NCBI GenBank assembly: GCA_002399565.1
Contig: DHDW01000040.1
Location: 13,032 to 37,148, forward strand
From: Bacteroidales bacterium UBA4866
GTDB lineage: Bacteria > Bacteroidota > Bacteroidia > Bacteroidales > P3
Direction of reading: 5' to 3'
Length of the DNA: 24,117 bases
Below, one piece after another: positions 1 to 9,023 of the stretch (the first letter of the stretch is position 1; every line of letters begins with the position of its first letter). The notes beneath the pieces were generated by a model. It saw only the letters and a program-made list of their open reading frames with translations, ran no database searches and was not told the DNA's origin. The translations under genes were made by a program, and so were the position numbers.

Positions 1-755
1 CCAATTTCATCTAATGTCATTGGGGGATATCCTTCTAATCCAAAAAACATTTTCAAAATATCTGCTTCTTTTGGCGTCAAGGTAGATATTGCTCTATTTA
101 TTTCCATTCTTAAGCTTTCATACATCAATTCTGCTTCTGGAGTTGTTGTTTCTTCACTACGCATAAAATCATACATGGTGTTGTCTTCATCACTTACAAG
201 GGGTGCGTCCATTGAAAGATGCTTTCCACTATGGCGAATGCTTTCTCTTACTTCAGCATCAGTGATGTCAAGCTCCAATGCAACCTCTTCAGGATTTGGA
301 GTACGTTCATATTCCTGCTCCAAACGAGCATATGCTTTGTTGATTTTGTTCAAAGAGCCAATTTTATTTAAAGGCAAACGAACAATTCTACTTTGTTCAG
401 CTAAAGCTTGAAGAATACTTTGACGTATCCACCAAACTGCATAGGAAATAAACTTAAATCCTCTTGTTTCGTCAAAACGCTGAGCTGCTTTAATTAAACC
501 AAGATTTCCTTCATTAATTAAATCGGGAAGACTCATTCCTTGATTTTGATATTGTTTTGAAACTGAAACAACAAAACGAAGATTCGCTTTGGTTAGTTTA
601 TCCAAAGCAGCTTGATCTCCTTGCTTAATTTTTTGAGCTAAAAGCACTTCCTCTTCAGGAGAAATCATCTCCAAACGCCCAATTTCTTGCAAATACTTAT
701 CTAAGGAAGTAATTTCACGATTTGTTAGCTGCTTAGTAATTTTTAATTGTCTCAT
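1..755 (-). CDS. rpoD: Primary RNA polymerase sigma factor RpoD (partial, 3' end outside window)
   Basis: This encodes the housekeeping sigma-70 factor that directs RNA polymerase to most promoters. The 251 complete codons begin [15 protein letters not shown] at the ATG on bases 753-755. They then show region 1.2 ([20 protein letters not shown]), the core-binding and -10-recognition region 2 ([45 protein letters not shown]), region 3 ([15 protein letters not shown]) and the start of region 4 ([19 protein letters not shown]). The frame runs off the left edge at ...MTLDEIG, so the -35-binding helix-turn-helix of region 4.2, about 35 residues, lies outside. The absence of a long region 1.1 matches the roughly 285-residue RpoD of Bacteroidota. 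It follows nadD by 54 bases on the same strand; I see no TAnnTTTG element in that gap, so readthrough from nadD is possible. Identification is firm. Confidence 0.95.
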   Translation of the reverse strand, partial: MRQLKITKQLTNREITSLDKYLQEIGRLEMISPEEEVLLAQKIKQGDQAALDKLTKANLRFVVSVSKQYQNQGMSLPDLINEGNLGLIKAAQRFDETRGFKFISYAVWWIRQSILQALAEQSRIVRLPLNKIGSLNKINKAYARLEQEYERTPNPEEVALELDITDAEVRESIRHSGKHLSMDAPLVSDEDNTMYDFMRSEETTTPEAELMYESLRMEINRAISTLTPKEADILKMFFGLEGYPPMTLDEI

Positions 756-809
756 TTATATATATTTTATTATTATCTATTTAACTATGCACTCTTACGA
801 AACTTTACC

Positions 810-1409
810 CTAAGAGTTACAATAATATTTATTTTTTTCAATTTCTTTTCTAACTCTTTCAGGTAAAAGATATTGGATGGATTTATTTTCTCTAATTAAT
901 TCCCTAATCATAGTTGAGGATATTTCAATTTGAGGAGCATTAATTAGTTGGATTGTTTTTACTTGAGAAAATTTGTTTGATTTCATATTCACTCTTGGAT
1001 AAACAAATATCCTATAATTATTTATAATTTCTTGATAATCTTTCCATTTCTCAAAACATTCTAAATTATCTTCCCCAATAATCAATACAAATTCTTTGTC
1101 TTTATATTTTTCTTTCAAATAATTAAGAGTTTGGATTGTGTAGGAAGGCTTACTCAAATTGAACTCAACATCGGAGGCATAAAATTTCTTATTTCCTCTA
1201 ATTGCATTCTTTACCAAATCTAATCTAATATTATCTTGCAAAAGTGCATTGGAGTTTTTAAGGGGATTATGAGGAGAAACAACAAACCAAATTTTATCAA
1301 CAAAAAGATTATTTACTATATAATTAGCAATTATTAAATGCCCAAAGTGAATAGGGTTGAAACTACCTAAGAAGAGTCCAATTTGCTGTTTTTTTTTGTT
1401 TGATGCCAT
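810..1409 (-). CDS. nadD: Nicotinate-nucleotide adenylyltransferase (NadD)
   Basis: This enzyme transfers AMP from ATP to nicotinate mononucleotide to make deamido-NAD in cytoplasmic NAD synthesis. The 199-residue product has the nucleotidyltransferase phosphate-binding motif GSFNPIHFGH at residues 15-24 and the second family signature ISSTMIR near residues 163-169. Both are intact, and the length is normal for NadD. The reading frame stays open for 32 more codons upstream to base 1505. I chose the ATG at 1407-1409 (MASNKKKQQIGLFLGSF) because it puts the motif at the usual distance from the N-terminus and because the extension is a 12-bp hairpin rather than conserved protein. It lies between ridA and rpoD on the same strand, and no good promoter is visible in the 100 bases upstream. 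Confidence 0.93.
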   Translation of the reverse strand: MASNKKKQQIGLFLGSFNPIHFGHLIIANYIVNNLFVDKIWFVVSPHNPLKNSNALLQDNIRLDLVKNAIRGNKKFYASDVEFNLSKPSYTIQTLNYLKEKYKDKEFVLIIGEDNLECFEKWKDYQEIINNYRIFVYPRVNMKSNKFSQVKTIQLINAPQIEISSTMIRELIRENKSIQYLLPERVRKEIEKNKYYCNS

Positions 1410-1446
1410 ACAAATAATTGATACGAAAGAATTGGATAATTGTTTA

Positions 1447-1490
1447 GAAAAAGAAGAAGTTACCCATTTGTTTAGATAACTTCTTCTTAT
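1447..1490 (-). terminator. Hairpin between ridA and nadD, probable weak terminator
   Basis: Bases 1451-1462 and 1477-1488 are perfect 12-base inverted copies around a 14-base loop. On the minus strand the 3' arm TAACTTCTTCTT continues into TTTCT. The stem is AT-rich and the T-run is short, so termination is probably partial, reducing rather than abolishing readthrough from ridA into nadD. Confidence 0.55.
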
Positions 1491-1508
1491 TAAAAAAGGG
1501 AACAATAA

Positions 1509-1895
1509 TTATTCCGCCTTATAAGCTATTGCTTCAATCTCAACCAATACTCCCAAAGGTAGTTTTTCAACTGCATAAGTTGCTCTTGCTGGTTGGTTTT
1601 CAGTAAAATATTGTGCATAGATTTCATTCATTGCTGCGAAATCATCCATAGTGTTAAGTAAGCAAGTAGTTTTTACAATGTCTTTCATTGTGTATCCAGC
1701 TTCCTCAACAATTGCTTTAATATTATTTAATGCTTGATGTGTTTGTTCAACAATTTGTCCTTCTATAACTTTTCCTGTTTGTGGAACAATTGGTGTTTGT
1801 CCAGAAATAAATAATAATCCATTGTCTAATTTTATTGCTTGGCTATATGGACCAATAGCCTTAGGTGCATTTTCTGTACTTATTACTTTCTTCAT
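1509..1895 (-). CDS. ridA: RidA family enamine/imine deaminase
   Basis: The 128-residue protein is a full-length Rid (YjgF/YER057c/UK114) family member. RidA forms cytoplasmic trimers and hydrolyses reactive enamine/imine intermediates, such as 2-aminoacrylate released by PLP-dependent dehydratases, protecting PLP enzymes from damage. Visible signatures are the N-terminal [13 protein letters not shown], the SGQTP segment, and the C-terminal VEIEAIA. The catalytic arginine is present at residue 104 (PARATY), with the companion glutamate at about residue 119. This arginine pattern fits the active RidA subgroup. The ATG at 1893-1895 begins [17 protein letters not shown], the canonical start. It begins only 11 bases after the stop of the M6 protease gene, so the two are probably co-transcribed unless a promoter lies inside the protease's 3' end. 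Confidence 0.95.
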   Translation of the reverse strand: MKKVISTENAPKAIGPYSQAIKLDNGLLFISGQTPIVPQTGKVIEGQIVEQTHQALNNIKAIVEEAGYTMKDIVKTTCLLNTMDDFAAMNEIYAQYFTENQPARATYAVEKLPLGVLVEIEAIAYKAE

Positions 1896-1906
1896 TTTTG
1901 TAGTTA

Positions 1907-4852
1907 TTATTTATTAATTATTATGGTTTTTGTAGTCTGTTTTCCTTGATTCATTATGCTTAGAAGGTAAGTTCCATTTTCCAAATCAGTCAAATCTAAT
2001 TCTTTGTCTTGAATTGAGGTTATTTCAGATTTAACAACTTGTCCCAAACTATTAATGATTCTTAGTTGAACTGGCAAGCTATAAGAAGAATTTATTTTAA
2101 TTATCCCTTTACTTGGATTTGGATATACTTTCATTTGTATATTAAAGTCAATATCTGTTAGTGATAATACATCTTTAACATAGATTTCTCTTTCAGAAGA
2201 ATATGCTTCTGGACAATTATCCTTTTGAACTTTTACTCTATATGTATAGACTCCATTTGAATCAATTGTTTGAGATAATTGTGTTGCAGTGTGGTCTATT
2301 ATTGTCCAATCCTCATTATCTTTCTTTCTTTCCCAATTAAGAATTGTTCCTATTTTAGAAGTCAATCTAATTGCACCTGTTGTAGTTGCTTCGTTTATTG
2401 TATCATATGGAGAATCCAAAACACCTCCCCAAGAGTTTTTAATATTAATAAGAATAGTATTTGAAGTATCTTTTAGGTTATTTGAGAATGTAATTCTACG
2501 ATAAAAAGTACTATCTGTAATTAATTCAGGTTGATAATTTGGTTGATTATTAGTTTGAGTTGCATCTGACCAAGAACCATTTCGTATTCTTTGCTCCCAT
2601 TTATAAGCAAAGTTTCCATAACCACCAGTTGGAACTTGCCCAATAAGCTCATTAGGGGTTCCTTGACCACAAAACTCTTGATTATTAGAAATTGTATTAT
2701 TTACAATTGCGGGGAATGTTGTTGTAAAACTCTTTCTGGAGCCATATTTTGTACCTACAGAAGTTGTAACATAAGATCTGTAATAATAAGTTGTTTGTTC
2801 GGTCAATCCTCCAAGAACATAAGAATATGCACCTAAGGTTGGATCTGTTAATGTTAGAACACTATCATTTTCTAATGTAGGAGAAACAGTTGAATTTGTT
2901 GAATAAACAAAACCTTTTGCAATAAGAGGAGCATCTCCAACACTAATAAGTGATGCATTTAAAGTAGCCCCATTATTATTAATACTTGTCGGATTTGATG
3001 TTATTAATGTTCCTAAACCATCAGTTGTTGTGAAATTCAAAACTTCAATTGCCTGATTTAAAACTGATGAGTTGGAAGCATAGGCTCTATAATATATTAT
3101 AGTATTATAAGGCAGTGAAGTTAAATTAGCTGTAAAAGTTGTGTCAGTAGATGAAGAAATAACTTTTGTTCCTGTAATTGCATTTGCACTATCAGGATCA
3201 GTATGCCAATAAAATCCTCTTTCAGTTATTGCTCCTATTCCAAAATATACAATTGAACCACTAACAGTTGCGGAATTACCCATAATTGTCTGAGCATCTA
3301 CTCCCATAGTTCTTACTTGAGGCATATTTGACATAAAGTTGAATGTCATTGTAGAGTCATTTAAGTAACTAATATGAGTTACTGGTTTATCAACAAGAGT
3401 TCCATCTTTAAGTGCTGTTGCAGGAGTGGATGTGTTTGTAAAATAGTTTTGTCCACTTGCTCCTCCAAAAGGGGCTAAAGAAGTTGAATTATGTGAAAGA
3501 TTGCCTGTTGCAACTTCAATATAGAACCCTCTATCTGAAGGAGAAACATTAATATCATTATAATAAAAAGGGTCAGTACCCTCTAATCTATTTCTATCTC
3601 CATGGTATATTAGCATTCCATTGCCAGGAATGTATGCATCCCAACCTTTTTGTTTTCTATGTTCTAAAAGAAAATACTCAGTTGAACTAATATTTATTCT
3701 ATAAGATTTTAAGGAATCTGCAACGCATGGCAAAACACCTGTTGTTGTAGATGTTAAATTAATTGGATTACCCCATCCAAGAATTTCTCTTTCCCAAGCA
3801 TTCAAATATGGAGGTGTATTACTATTGTTATTATAACTTCCTGATGCCATCAAACACCATGTATCTGGAGTTGCAGCTGTTCCACCACTTGAAGTATAGT
3901 CTGTATCATATAAATCCATAAGACCTAAAGCATGTCCCATTTCATGACTCATTGTTCCAATCCCATCCATTTGAGTTGAGTTTTTCTTTTCTGCAGAACA
4001 AGAATAACTTGAAAAAGAAACTCCATCTTTAACAATATTTTGAGAAACATAAGATTTATGAGGCCATATTTCACTTGTATTTCCAGTTGAAGATTGAGGT
4101 TGTCCAGCAAAAACAAAATGAATATTAGACACTCTATTTTGACCATTCAAATATTGAGAAAAATCTACCGATGGATCTGCAAGGGTTAAAGCTCCACTGA
4201 CGAAAGCCCCCATTCCTCCATTTGCAGCATAATAAGCAGAAGTATTTGGAAGAGTTACAGGACCGACAACATCTATAATCATTTCTAAAGCATGACCTGA
4301 ATTATCATAATAATAATCTCTCACACTTCCAGTTGCTCCATTTGTATTATAACCAACTTGATTACACATAGTATTGAAATCGCTTTGAGTGTAAGTAAAT
4401 GGCTTATCGCTGAAACCTACCAAAATAAGAAGCAAACGAATTTGCCCTGAAGTTACTGCTTTGTGTGTATTTTCTGTTTGATATAATGTTTTTCTTTCTT
4501 GAATCTGTCTATTGCTAAAACGCAAATCAAAAGGAAGAGTGCTTAAAAACAATCTTTCTTCTGCAGTTCTTTCATCTGAATTAGAAGCAATAAAATTTGA
4601 AGGGACTAAATCGCCTCTTTCATTTAGTTGTGCATAAACAAATACATTTTCACTGTTTCTAACTAATGTATATTGATCTATTGTTGTTGCCCAATTTACT
4701 TTTTCATCTCCTTTTAAGGTTAAGGTTATAGTTTTCCCATTAGGTTGTTTTATAGTTATTGGTTTTGGATTTGCTGGTATTGCAAATAGATTTACGCTAA
4801 CAAAAGATATTAGCAACATAATTGTGAATTGTTTAAAAAGGCTTGTCTTCAT
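1907..4852 (-). CDS. Secreted M6-family zinc metalloprotease with adhesin-like modules and T9SS sorting domain
   Basis: A 981-residue exported protease. Residues 1-24 look like a signal peptide (lysine, then a hydrophobic run ending NLFA). The catalytic region spans roughly 135-510. It contains the zinc motif [11 protein letters not shown] (H303, E304, H307, G310, D313, the HExxHxxGxxD form) and a Met-turn candidate CLMASGSY around M335, as in the immune inhibitor A-like M6 family. About 515-735 are two FN3-like beta modules (ITERGFYW..., IAKGFVYS...). About 740-840 is a cysteine-bearing Ig-like module of the kind common in Bacteroidota surface proteins. Residues 905-981 form a type A sorting domain starting KVYPNPSKG. 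The sorting domain implies export through the T9SS and surface attachment or release. Its substrate is unknown. Catalytic residues look intact; family assignment is confident, biological role is not. Confidence 0.9.
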   Translation of the reverse strand: MKTSLFKQFTIMLLISFVSVNLFAIPANPKPITIKQPNGKTITLTLKGDEKVNWATTIDQYTLVRNSENVFVYAQLNERGDLVPSNFIASNSDERTAEERLFLSTLPFDLRFSNRQIQERKTLYQTENTHKAVTSGQIRLLLILVGFSDKPFTYTQSDFNTMCNQVGYNTNGATGSVRDYYYDNSGHALEMIIDVVGPVTLPNTSAYYAANGGMGAFVSGALTLADPSVDFSQYLNGQNRVSNIHFVFAGQPQSSTGNTSEIWPHKSYVSQNIVKDGVSFSSYSCSAEKKNSTQMDGIGTMSHEMGHALGLMDLYDTDYTSSGGTAATPDTWCLMASGSYNNNSNTPPYLNAWEREILGWGNPINLTSTTTGVLPCVADSLKSYRINISSTEYFLLEHRKQKGWDAYIPGNGMLIYHGDRNRLEGTDPFYYNDINVSPSDRGFYIEVATGNLSHNSTSLAPFGGASGQNYFTNTSTPATALKDGTLVDKPVTHISYLNDSTMTFNFMSNMPQVRTMGVDAQTIMGNSATVSGSIVYFGIGAITERGFYWHTDPDSANAITGTKVISSSTDTTFTANLTSLPYNTIIYYRAYASNSSVLNQAIEVLNFTTTDGLGTLITSNPTSINNNGATLNASLISVGDAPLIAKGFVYSTNSTVSPTLENDSVLTLTDPTLGAYSYVLGGLTEQTTYYYRSYVTTSVGTKYGSRKSFTTTFPAIVNNTISNNQEFCGQGTPNELIGQVPTGGYGNFAYKWEQRIRNGSWSDATQTNNQPNYQPELITDSTFYRRITFSNNLKDTSNTILINIKNSWGGVLDSPYDTINEATTTGAIRLTSKIGTILNWERKKDNEDWTIIDHTATQLSQTIDSNGVYTYRVKVQKDNCPEAYSSEREIYVKDVLSLTDIDFNIQMKVYPNPSKGIIKINSSYSLPVQLRIINSLGQVVKSEITSIQDKELDLTDLENGTYLLSIMNQGKQTTKTIIINK

Positions 4853-4900
4853 TAATTTCTCGTTCGTTTTAATATAATAATTTTATTTATTTCAAGCTGG

Positions 4901-4908
4901 CAAAAATA
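4901..4908 (-). promoter_or_regulatory. Candidate -7 promoter element of the M6 protease gene
   Basis: On the minus strand this reads TATTTTTG, a match to the Bacteroidota -7 consensus TAnnTTTG. It lies 48 bases before the ATG, in a non-coding gap and downstream of the neighbouring gene's terminator. I see no clear TTG or TTTG -33 element at the expected distance, so the assignment rests on one box and on position. Confidence 0.5.
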
Positions 4909-4983
4909 CAAATAAATAACGTAAAAAAAGTTATTATTATATTTTATTCTCCTTATTATGACAAAGAATATTGATTTTCCTTA

Positions 4984-5017
4984 CAAAAAAAGGAGCTTAC
5001 AAAACTGCAAGCTCCTT
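4984..5017 (-). terminator. Rho-independent terminator of the 764-residue T9SS protein gene
   Basis: Bases 4990-4998 and 5009-5017 form a 9-bp stem (AAGGAGCTT/AAGCTCCTT) around a 10-base loop. On the minus strand it is followed directly by a run of seven Ts (4984-4990, the last one shared with the stem). It lies 23 bases past the stop codon at 5040, separating this gene from the protease operon. Confidence 0.85.
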
Positions 5018-5039
5018 CCCATTATTAATAAATTACTAA

Positions 5040-7334
5040 TTATTTATTGATAACAAGTTTTTTGGTTTCTTTTACTCCGTTTACATTGATTGTATAGAAG
5101 TAAGTACCATTATTTAAGTTTTTAGTATCTAATGAAACTCTATTTACAGTGTTAGCTGCTTTATTTCCTTCATTTAATCTAACAACTTCTCTTCCCATAA
5201 TGTCAGTTACAGTGATATAAACATTAGCATTTGAAGTTAATGCGTATTCAATTGTAGTTTCATTTTGTGCAGGGTTAGGATAAGCGTTTAAGTTAAATGA
5301 TGGAGTTGCAGGAGTAACACCACTGATTGATAATGGGTTTTGAGAAACTTTCAAACGTACCATTGGAGCATTTCCTTTACAAAGTTGTCCATATAAAGTT
5401 CCCCATGTTGCATCTTCAAAAGCTTCAGAACCAGGAGTTGCAACTATTCTTGACCAACGATCAATTTCTTTAAATGAAGTAATTACATCATTATCATCTC
5501 TTGCAACTAAAAATCTTGAGTTACCATTATTATTGTCAATTATTTTAAAGCAAGCATAATATGATTGTCCTGGCTTAATAAGAATTTCTGGTTGGTTAAA
5601 TGGTAAATTAATAGAAGTAAACTCAGTAGTTATGTCTCCGCCAGAAGCAAATAATCCATTGTTTAATTCAGTAGCAGATACTGTATGAACATCAGATACT
5701 ACTTCTTGACTATTTTTTAGGACAGGTTTAATAACTTCTTCATAAGAGGTAGCTTCAGGAACATAATATTTCAAACTTGCAACTATTTTTACACCAGCAG
5801 AACAAGAATCTGCTGCAGGTACAACTTCTACCCCCTTAGCATAGTATGTATTTTCAGGAAGATCTGTTGGAGTTATAAAACGATTACAAACAGTATATCC
5901 AGGTTCAAATGCTGCAGTAGTATAGTCTGTATAAGTATTTTCTCCTATCATTCCCCCTGTCCAAGCTGCTCCTTTTATTAAAACATCCATATCGCAAGCC
6001 CAAGGAGCAGAAATAAATGATGTTGGTTCTGGCATAGGAGCAACTCTATAATATAAAGAATCTTTTAATGGTTTTGAATCATAAACTGTACCATCTGAAG
6101 TTTGAGTATATTTAACAGATGCGGACAATCCATATATACCAGGTTCTGTGCTATACAACCTTCCTGTTTCTGCCCATAAAGCAACAGATCTTCTGACATC
6201 TAAAGAGGTTATTGACCCATTTGCATCTCTAACTGTATCGACTCTTGTTGCTGTTGTAATATTATATGGAGCTGAAGATACGCTTGTATAATTAAGGTCA
6301 GATGTGAACGTAATAGGATTGAATTCCAAAGATGAAGCGTTATGATATTTTTCTTCTAAAATTGAATTAAATAATGTATCTCCACCTGTATTTTCAACAA
6401 TTGCCCTCATGTTTAATGTATCCATTAGCATACCTTGAGGAACAATTCCATATGTTGCATAATAATGAGCGGTTGAAATTTCATCAATTCTTTGTGCAGG
6501 TCCATCATAAACATTTATTTCATCAACAAACCAAAAATAACCTGAAGGTTGAGATTGTGCAAACGCACTTGTTCTTGGAGGACATGTATAACGTAAACGA
6601 ATATAAAGAACTGTTTTATCTACAGAATTTGCAACAGGTAAAGTTACTCTTTTTTCCCAAGAAGCAAAATCATTTACATTAACCTCAATGCCACGAATAT
6701 TAAATTCTATTGAATCATATGTGTTAAAAGTAGCGTCAGTTGAATAATCAATAAAATAACGATCATCATTAAAACGTGCTGTTATTTGCTTAAAAATAAC
6801 ATCTACAGTATTAAAATTAGTAGTAGGAAAGCCTTCTGTACACTTTATTGCAGTATTATATACTTTTGTATTTACTCCTCCATCTGCAACCCATTTTTCA
6901 TAAGGTGCAACTAAAGCAAATCCATCACCCATCTTTGTTCCAAGTCTATTAGAAAACCAAATATAACTTCCATAACGAGTATAAAGATAATGAACATAAT
7001 CACTATAACTCGCAGCAAGAATACTAGTTGTTGCTGCAGATGTATCATAACGTTGGAATTTCCCTTGTAGAGTTCCTGCAGTATGTCCAGATAAATTATC
7101 AAAAGAGTAATTTACATCAGTAGTTGTAAAATCTACTGTCATAACAGGATCTCCATAAACAAAATCTTTTCTAAGATTTTGATATTCTTTTTTCACTTTT
7201 AAATCAGCTCCACTCTCTTTAACCGCAACCGTTCTATAAAGAGCATTAGGAGCATCCTTTGAAATAAACCTTTGTGCATTTGCACTTGTAGCTCCAATAA
7301 CAAGAGCTGCAATTAGTAAAATTGTTTTTTTCAT
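5040..7334 (-). CDS. T9SS type A sorting domain-containing exported protein of unknown function
   Basis: The 764-residue product begins with a clear signal peptide, residues 1-20 (MKKTILLIAALVIGATSANA, cleavage probably before QR). It ends with a type A sorting domain at about 682-764 (LNAYPNPAQNETTIEY ... GTYFYTINVNGVKETKKLVINK). The middle is rich in aromatic, Ser/Thr and Asp/Asn residues, as in beta-sandwich surface proteins. A segment around residues 75-280 ends in GYFWFVDEINVYDGP, which resembles the closing strand of jelly-roll or choice-of-anchor type domains (the W(I/V)DD(V/I) pattern). I do not recognise an enzymatic motif. It has its own strong promoter (7395-7425) and terminator, so it is a single-gene unit. 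It could be a structural or binding protein of the cell surface; function is not inferable. Confidence 0.85.
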   Translation of the reverse strand: MKKTILLIAALVIGATSANAQRFISKDAPNALYRTVAVKESGADLKVKKEYQNLRKDFVYGDPVMTVDFTTTDVNYSFDNLSGHTAGTLQGKFQRYDTSAATTSILAASYSDYVHYLYTRYGSYIWFSNRLGTKMGDGFALVAPYEKWVADGGVNTKVYNTAIKCTEGFPTTNFNTVDVIFKQITARFNDDRYFIDYSTDATFNTYDSIEFNIRGIEVNVNDFASWEKRVTLPVANSVDKTVLYIRLRYTCPPRTSAFAQSQPSGYFWFVDEINVYDGPAQRIDEISTAHYYATYGIVPQGMLMDTLNMRAIVENTGGDTLFNSILEEKYHNASSLEFNPITFTSDLNYTSVSSAPYNITTATRVDTVRDANGSITSLDVRRSVALWAETGRLYSTEPGIYGLSASVKYTQTSDGTVYDSKPLKDSLYYRVAPMPEPTSFISAPWACDMDVLIKGAAWTGGMIGENTYTDYTTAAFEPGYTVCNRFITPTDLPENTYYAKGVEVVPAADSCSAGVKIVASLKYYVPEATSYEEVIKPVLKNSQEVVSDVHTVSATELNNGLFASGGDITTEFTSINLPFNQPEILIKPGQSYYACFKIIDNNNGNSRFLVARDDNDVITSFKEIDRWSRIVATPGSEAFEDATWGTLYGQLCKGNAPMVRLKVSQNPLSISGVTPATPSFNLNAYPNPAQNETTIEYALTSNANVYITVTDIMGREVVRLNEGNKAANTVNRVSLDTKNLNNGTYFYTINVNGVKETKKLVINK

Positions 7335-7394
7335 GATTAATTTTTGTTTTTGTTAAAACTTATTTGATTAATTTTATTCATTATTTACAACTTG

Positions 7395-7425
7395 CAAATA
7401 TACTACTAAAAATGGGAAAAACAAA
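7395..7425 (-). promoter_or_regulatory. Promoter of the 764-residue T9SS protein gene
   Basis: On the minus strand a TTTG -33 box (7422-7425) is separated by exactly 19 bases from TATATTTG (7395-7402), a full match to the Bacteroidota consensus TTTG-N19-TAnnTTTG. The ATG follows 60 bases downstream, leaving a leader of about 50-55 bases. It is the best-formed promoter in the left half. Confidence 0.8.
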
Positions 7426-7464
7426 CTTTTTCCATTTTTTTTACTTTTTAGAGAGAATAAATAT

Positions 7465-7472
7465 TAATTTTG
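7465..7472 (+). promoter_or_regulatory. Candidate -7 promoter element of mpl
   Basis: TAATTTTG matches TAnnTTTG and ends 24 bases before the mpl ATG. The -33 position is only T-rich, without a G. Together with 7395-7425 it makes a short divergent promoter region. It overlaps the in-frame TTG at 7470, which argues that this TTG is not a start codon. Confidence 0.5.
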
Positions 7473-7496
7473 TCGGTAATTAATAATATAAGTTAT

Positions 7497-8852
7497 ATGA
7501 GAGTACATTTTATTGCAATTGGAGGAAGTGCTATGCATAATCTTGCAATTGCGTTATATAAGAAAGGATATAAAGTCAGTGGTTCTGATGATGAAATATT
7601 TGATCCAGCAAAATCTAAATTGGAGAAATATGGCCTTTTGCCAAAAGAAATAGGATGGAACAGAGATAATATAACAAAGGATTTAGATGCAATTATTTTG
7701 GGAATGCATGCAAAGAGAGACAACCCAGAACTTATTAAAGCTCAGGAAATGAATTTAAAGATATTCTCCTATCCTGAGTTTTTATATGAAATGTCTAAAG
7801 ACAAGGAAAGAATTGTTATTGGTGGAAGTCATGGAAAAACAACAATAACTGCAATGATTCTTCATGTTATGAATAAGATGAATATTGACACTGACTATAT
7901 GGTTGGAGCTCAACTTGAAGGATTTGAGGTTATGGTTAAAATTAGCGAGAAGGCTAAATATATGGTTTTGGAAGGCGATGAATACTTAACTTCCCCTATT
8001 GACCTTCGTCCTAAATTTCATCTTTACAAACCCAATATTGCTTTAATTAGTGGTATTGCATGGGATCATATTAATGTATTCCCTACTTTTGAAATCTATG
8101 TTGACCAATTTAGAATATTCTGTCAAAAAATTGAAGAAAGAGGTTCTTTAATATATTGTATGGAAGACCAAAACGTGAAGGAAGTTGCACAAAATGCAAG
8201 ACAAGATATCAAAAAACTACCATATAATATAATCCCTAATAGAATTGAGAATGGAATAACAACCATAATTTGGGAAGGGAAAGAATACCCTATTTCAATT
8301 TTTGGCAATCATAATTTGATGAATCTTTATGGTGCAATGTTGGTTTGTCGAGAAATCGGAATAAGCAATAACGATTTCTTGCATTCAATTGAAAGTTTTA
8401 CTGGAGCATCAAAACGGTTGGAACTTATAAAGAAGAATGGAAATGTTGCCATTTACAAGGATTTTGCACATTCTCCATCCAAACTTAAAGCAACCATTTC
8501 TGCTCTTAAAGACCAGTACCCTCAAAGAAAACTTGTTGCTGCAATGGAGCTTCACACCTTTAGCAGTTTGACTAAAGAATTTCTTTTGCAGTATAATGGA
8601 GCTATGGATAAGGCTGATTATGCAATAGTTTACTTTAATCCTCATACAATTGCTCACAAGAGATTGCCTGCAATAACCCCAGAGGAAGTTTACACTTCAT
8701 TTGGCAGAGAAGACATAAAGGTTTGCACTGATTCAAATGAAGTTATTAAAGCCATCAAAGAAAATAAATGGGAGAATAGTAATTTACTAATGATGAGTTC
8801 AGGTAACTTTGATGGAATTAGCTTTGAAAAATTAGCTGATGAATTAATTTAA
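7497..8852 (+). CDS. mpl: UDP-N-acetylmuramate:L-alanyl-gamma-D-glutamyl-meso-diaminopimelate ligase (Mpl)
   Basis: This is a Mur ligase family enzyme of 451 residues. Mpl joins the tripeptide L-Ala-gamma-D-Glu-meso-DAP, recovered from old peptidoglycan, to UDP-MurNAc in an ATP-dependent cytoplasmic recycling step. The N-terminus MRVHFIAIGGSAMHNLA is the Rossmann-like UDP-MurNAc binding domain typical of Mpl. GGSHGKTT at residues 109-116 is the ATP P-loop. Further family features are LEGDEYLTSPID, SGIAWDHINVFPTFEIYVDQF, FGNHNLMNLYGA and KDFAHSPSKLKAT. The length agrees with the roughly 450-residue family. An upstream in-frame TTG at 7470 would add nine residues, but it lies inside the apparent -7 promoter box, so I use the ATG at 7497. 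MurC is the main alternative, but the spacing and the SAMHNLA and HSPSK segments favour Mpl. Confidence 0.9.
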   Translation: MRVHFIAIGGSAMHNLAIALYKKGYKVSGSDDEIFDPAKSKLEKYGLLPKEIGWNRDNITKDLDAIILGMHAKRDNPELIKAQEMNLKIFSYPEFLYEMSKDKERIVIGGSHGKTTITAMILHVMNKMNIDTDYMVGAQLEGFEVMVKISEKAKYMVLEGDEYLTSPIDLRPKFHLYKPNIALISGIAWDHINVFPTFEIYVDQFRIFCQKIEERGSLIYCMEDQNVKEVAQNARQDIKKLPYNIIPNRIENGITTIIWEGKEYPISIFGNHNLMNLYGAMLVCREIGISNNDFLHSIESFTGASKRLELIKKNGNVAIYKDFAHSPSKLKATISALKDQYPQRKLVAAMELHTFSSLTKEFLLQYNGAMDKADYAIVYFNPHTIAHKRLPAITPEEVYTSFGREDIKVCTDSNEVIKAIKENKWENSNLLMMSSGNFDGISFEKLADELI

Positions 8853-8910
8853 TCACCGACTAATTGAAAAAAGTCGGTGATTAAATAAAAAAAGTCGCCG
8901 ACTTTTTTTG
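8850..8910 (+). terminator. Tandem, mutually exclusive hairpin terminator after mpl
   Basis: A perfect 12-bp stem (8850-8861 with 8872-8883, TAATCACCGACT/AGTCGGTGATTA, 10-base loop) starts at the mpl stop codon. A second palindrome at 8887-8909 (AAAAAAAGT-CGCCG-ACTTTTTTT) follows. The 3' part CCGACTTTTTT can also pair with AAAAAAGTCGG of the first stem's downstream arm, so either the first stem or this longer 3' stem can form. The T7 run gives plus-strand termination, and the A-runs could also serve a minus-strand transcript. Confidence 0.8.
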
Positions 8911-8979
8911 CTTAGATAGGAGCCTGCTTCATTTCAATAAAATATGGGCATTTTTTTGTTTTGGAAAATAGAAAAAAGA

Positions 8980-9008
8980 TTGAAGATGGTATAAAATATG
9001 TACTTTTG
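8980..9008 (+). promoter_or_regulatory. Promoter of the EamA transporter gene
   Basis: TTG at 8980-8982, an 18-base spacer, then TACTTTTG at 9001-9008 (TAnnTTTG). It sits 15 bases before the ATG at 9024, so the transcript leader would be only about 8-12 bases. It lies inside the longer open frame that begins with TTG at 8961 and so decides the start codon. Confidence 0.65.
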
Positions 9009-9023
9009 CACAAAATTTTGAAT

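Noticed and set aside
1410..1505. N-terminal extension of nadD by 32 codons
   Set aside because: The segment is mostly the 12-bp hairpin and its loop; NadD motifs fit the ATG at 1409.
7470..7496. TTG start nine codons upstream of the mpl ATG
   Set aside because: The TTG is part of the TAATTTTG promoter box, and Mpl proteins begin at the MRVHFIAIGG segment.
8961..9023. TTG start 21 codons upstream of the EamA transporter ATG
   Set aside because: A TTG-N18-TACTTTTG promoter lies inside this stretch, and the added residues are not typical of the family.
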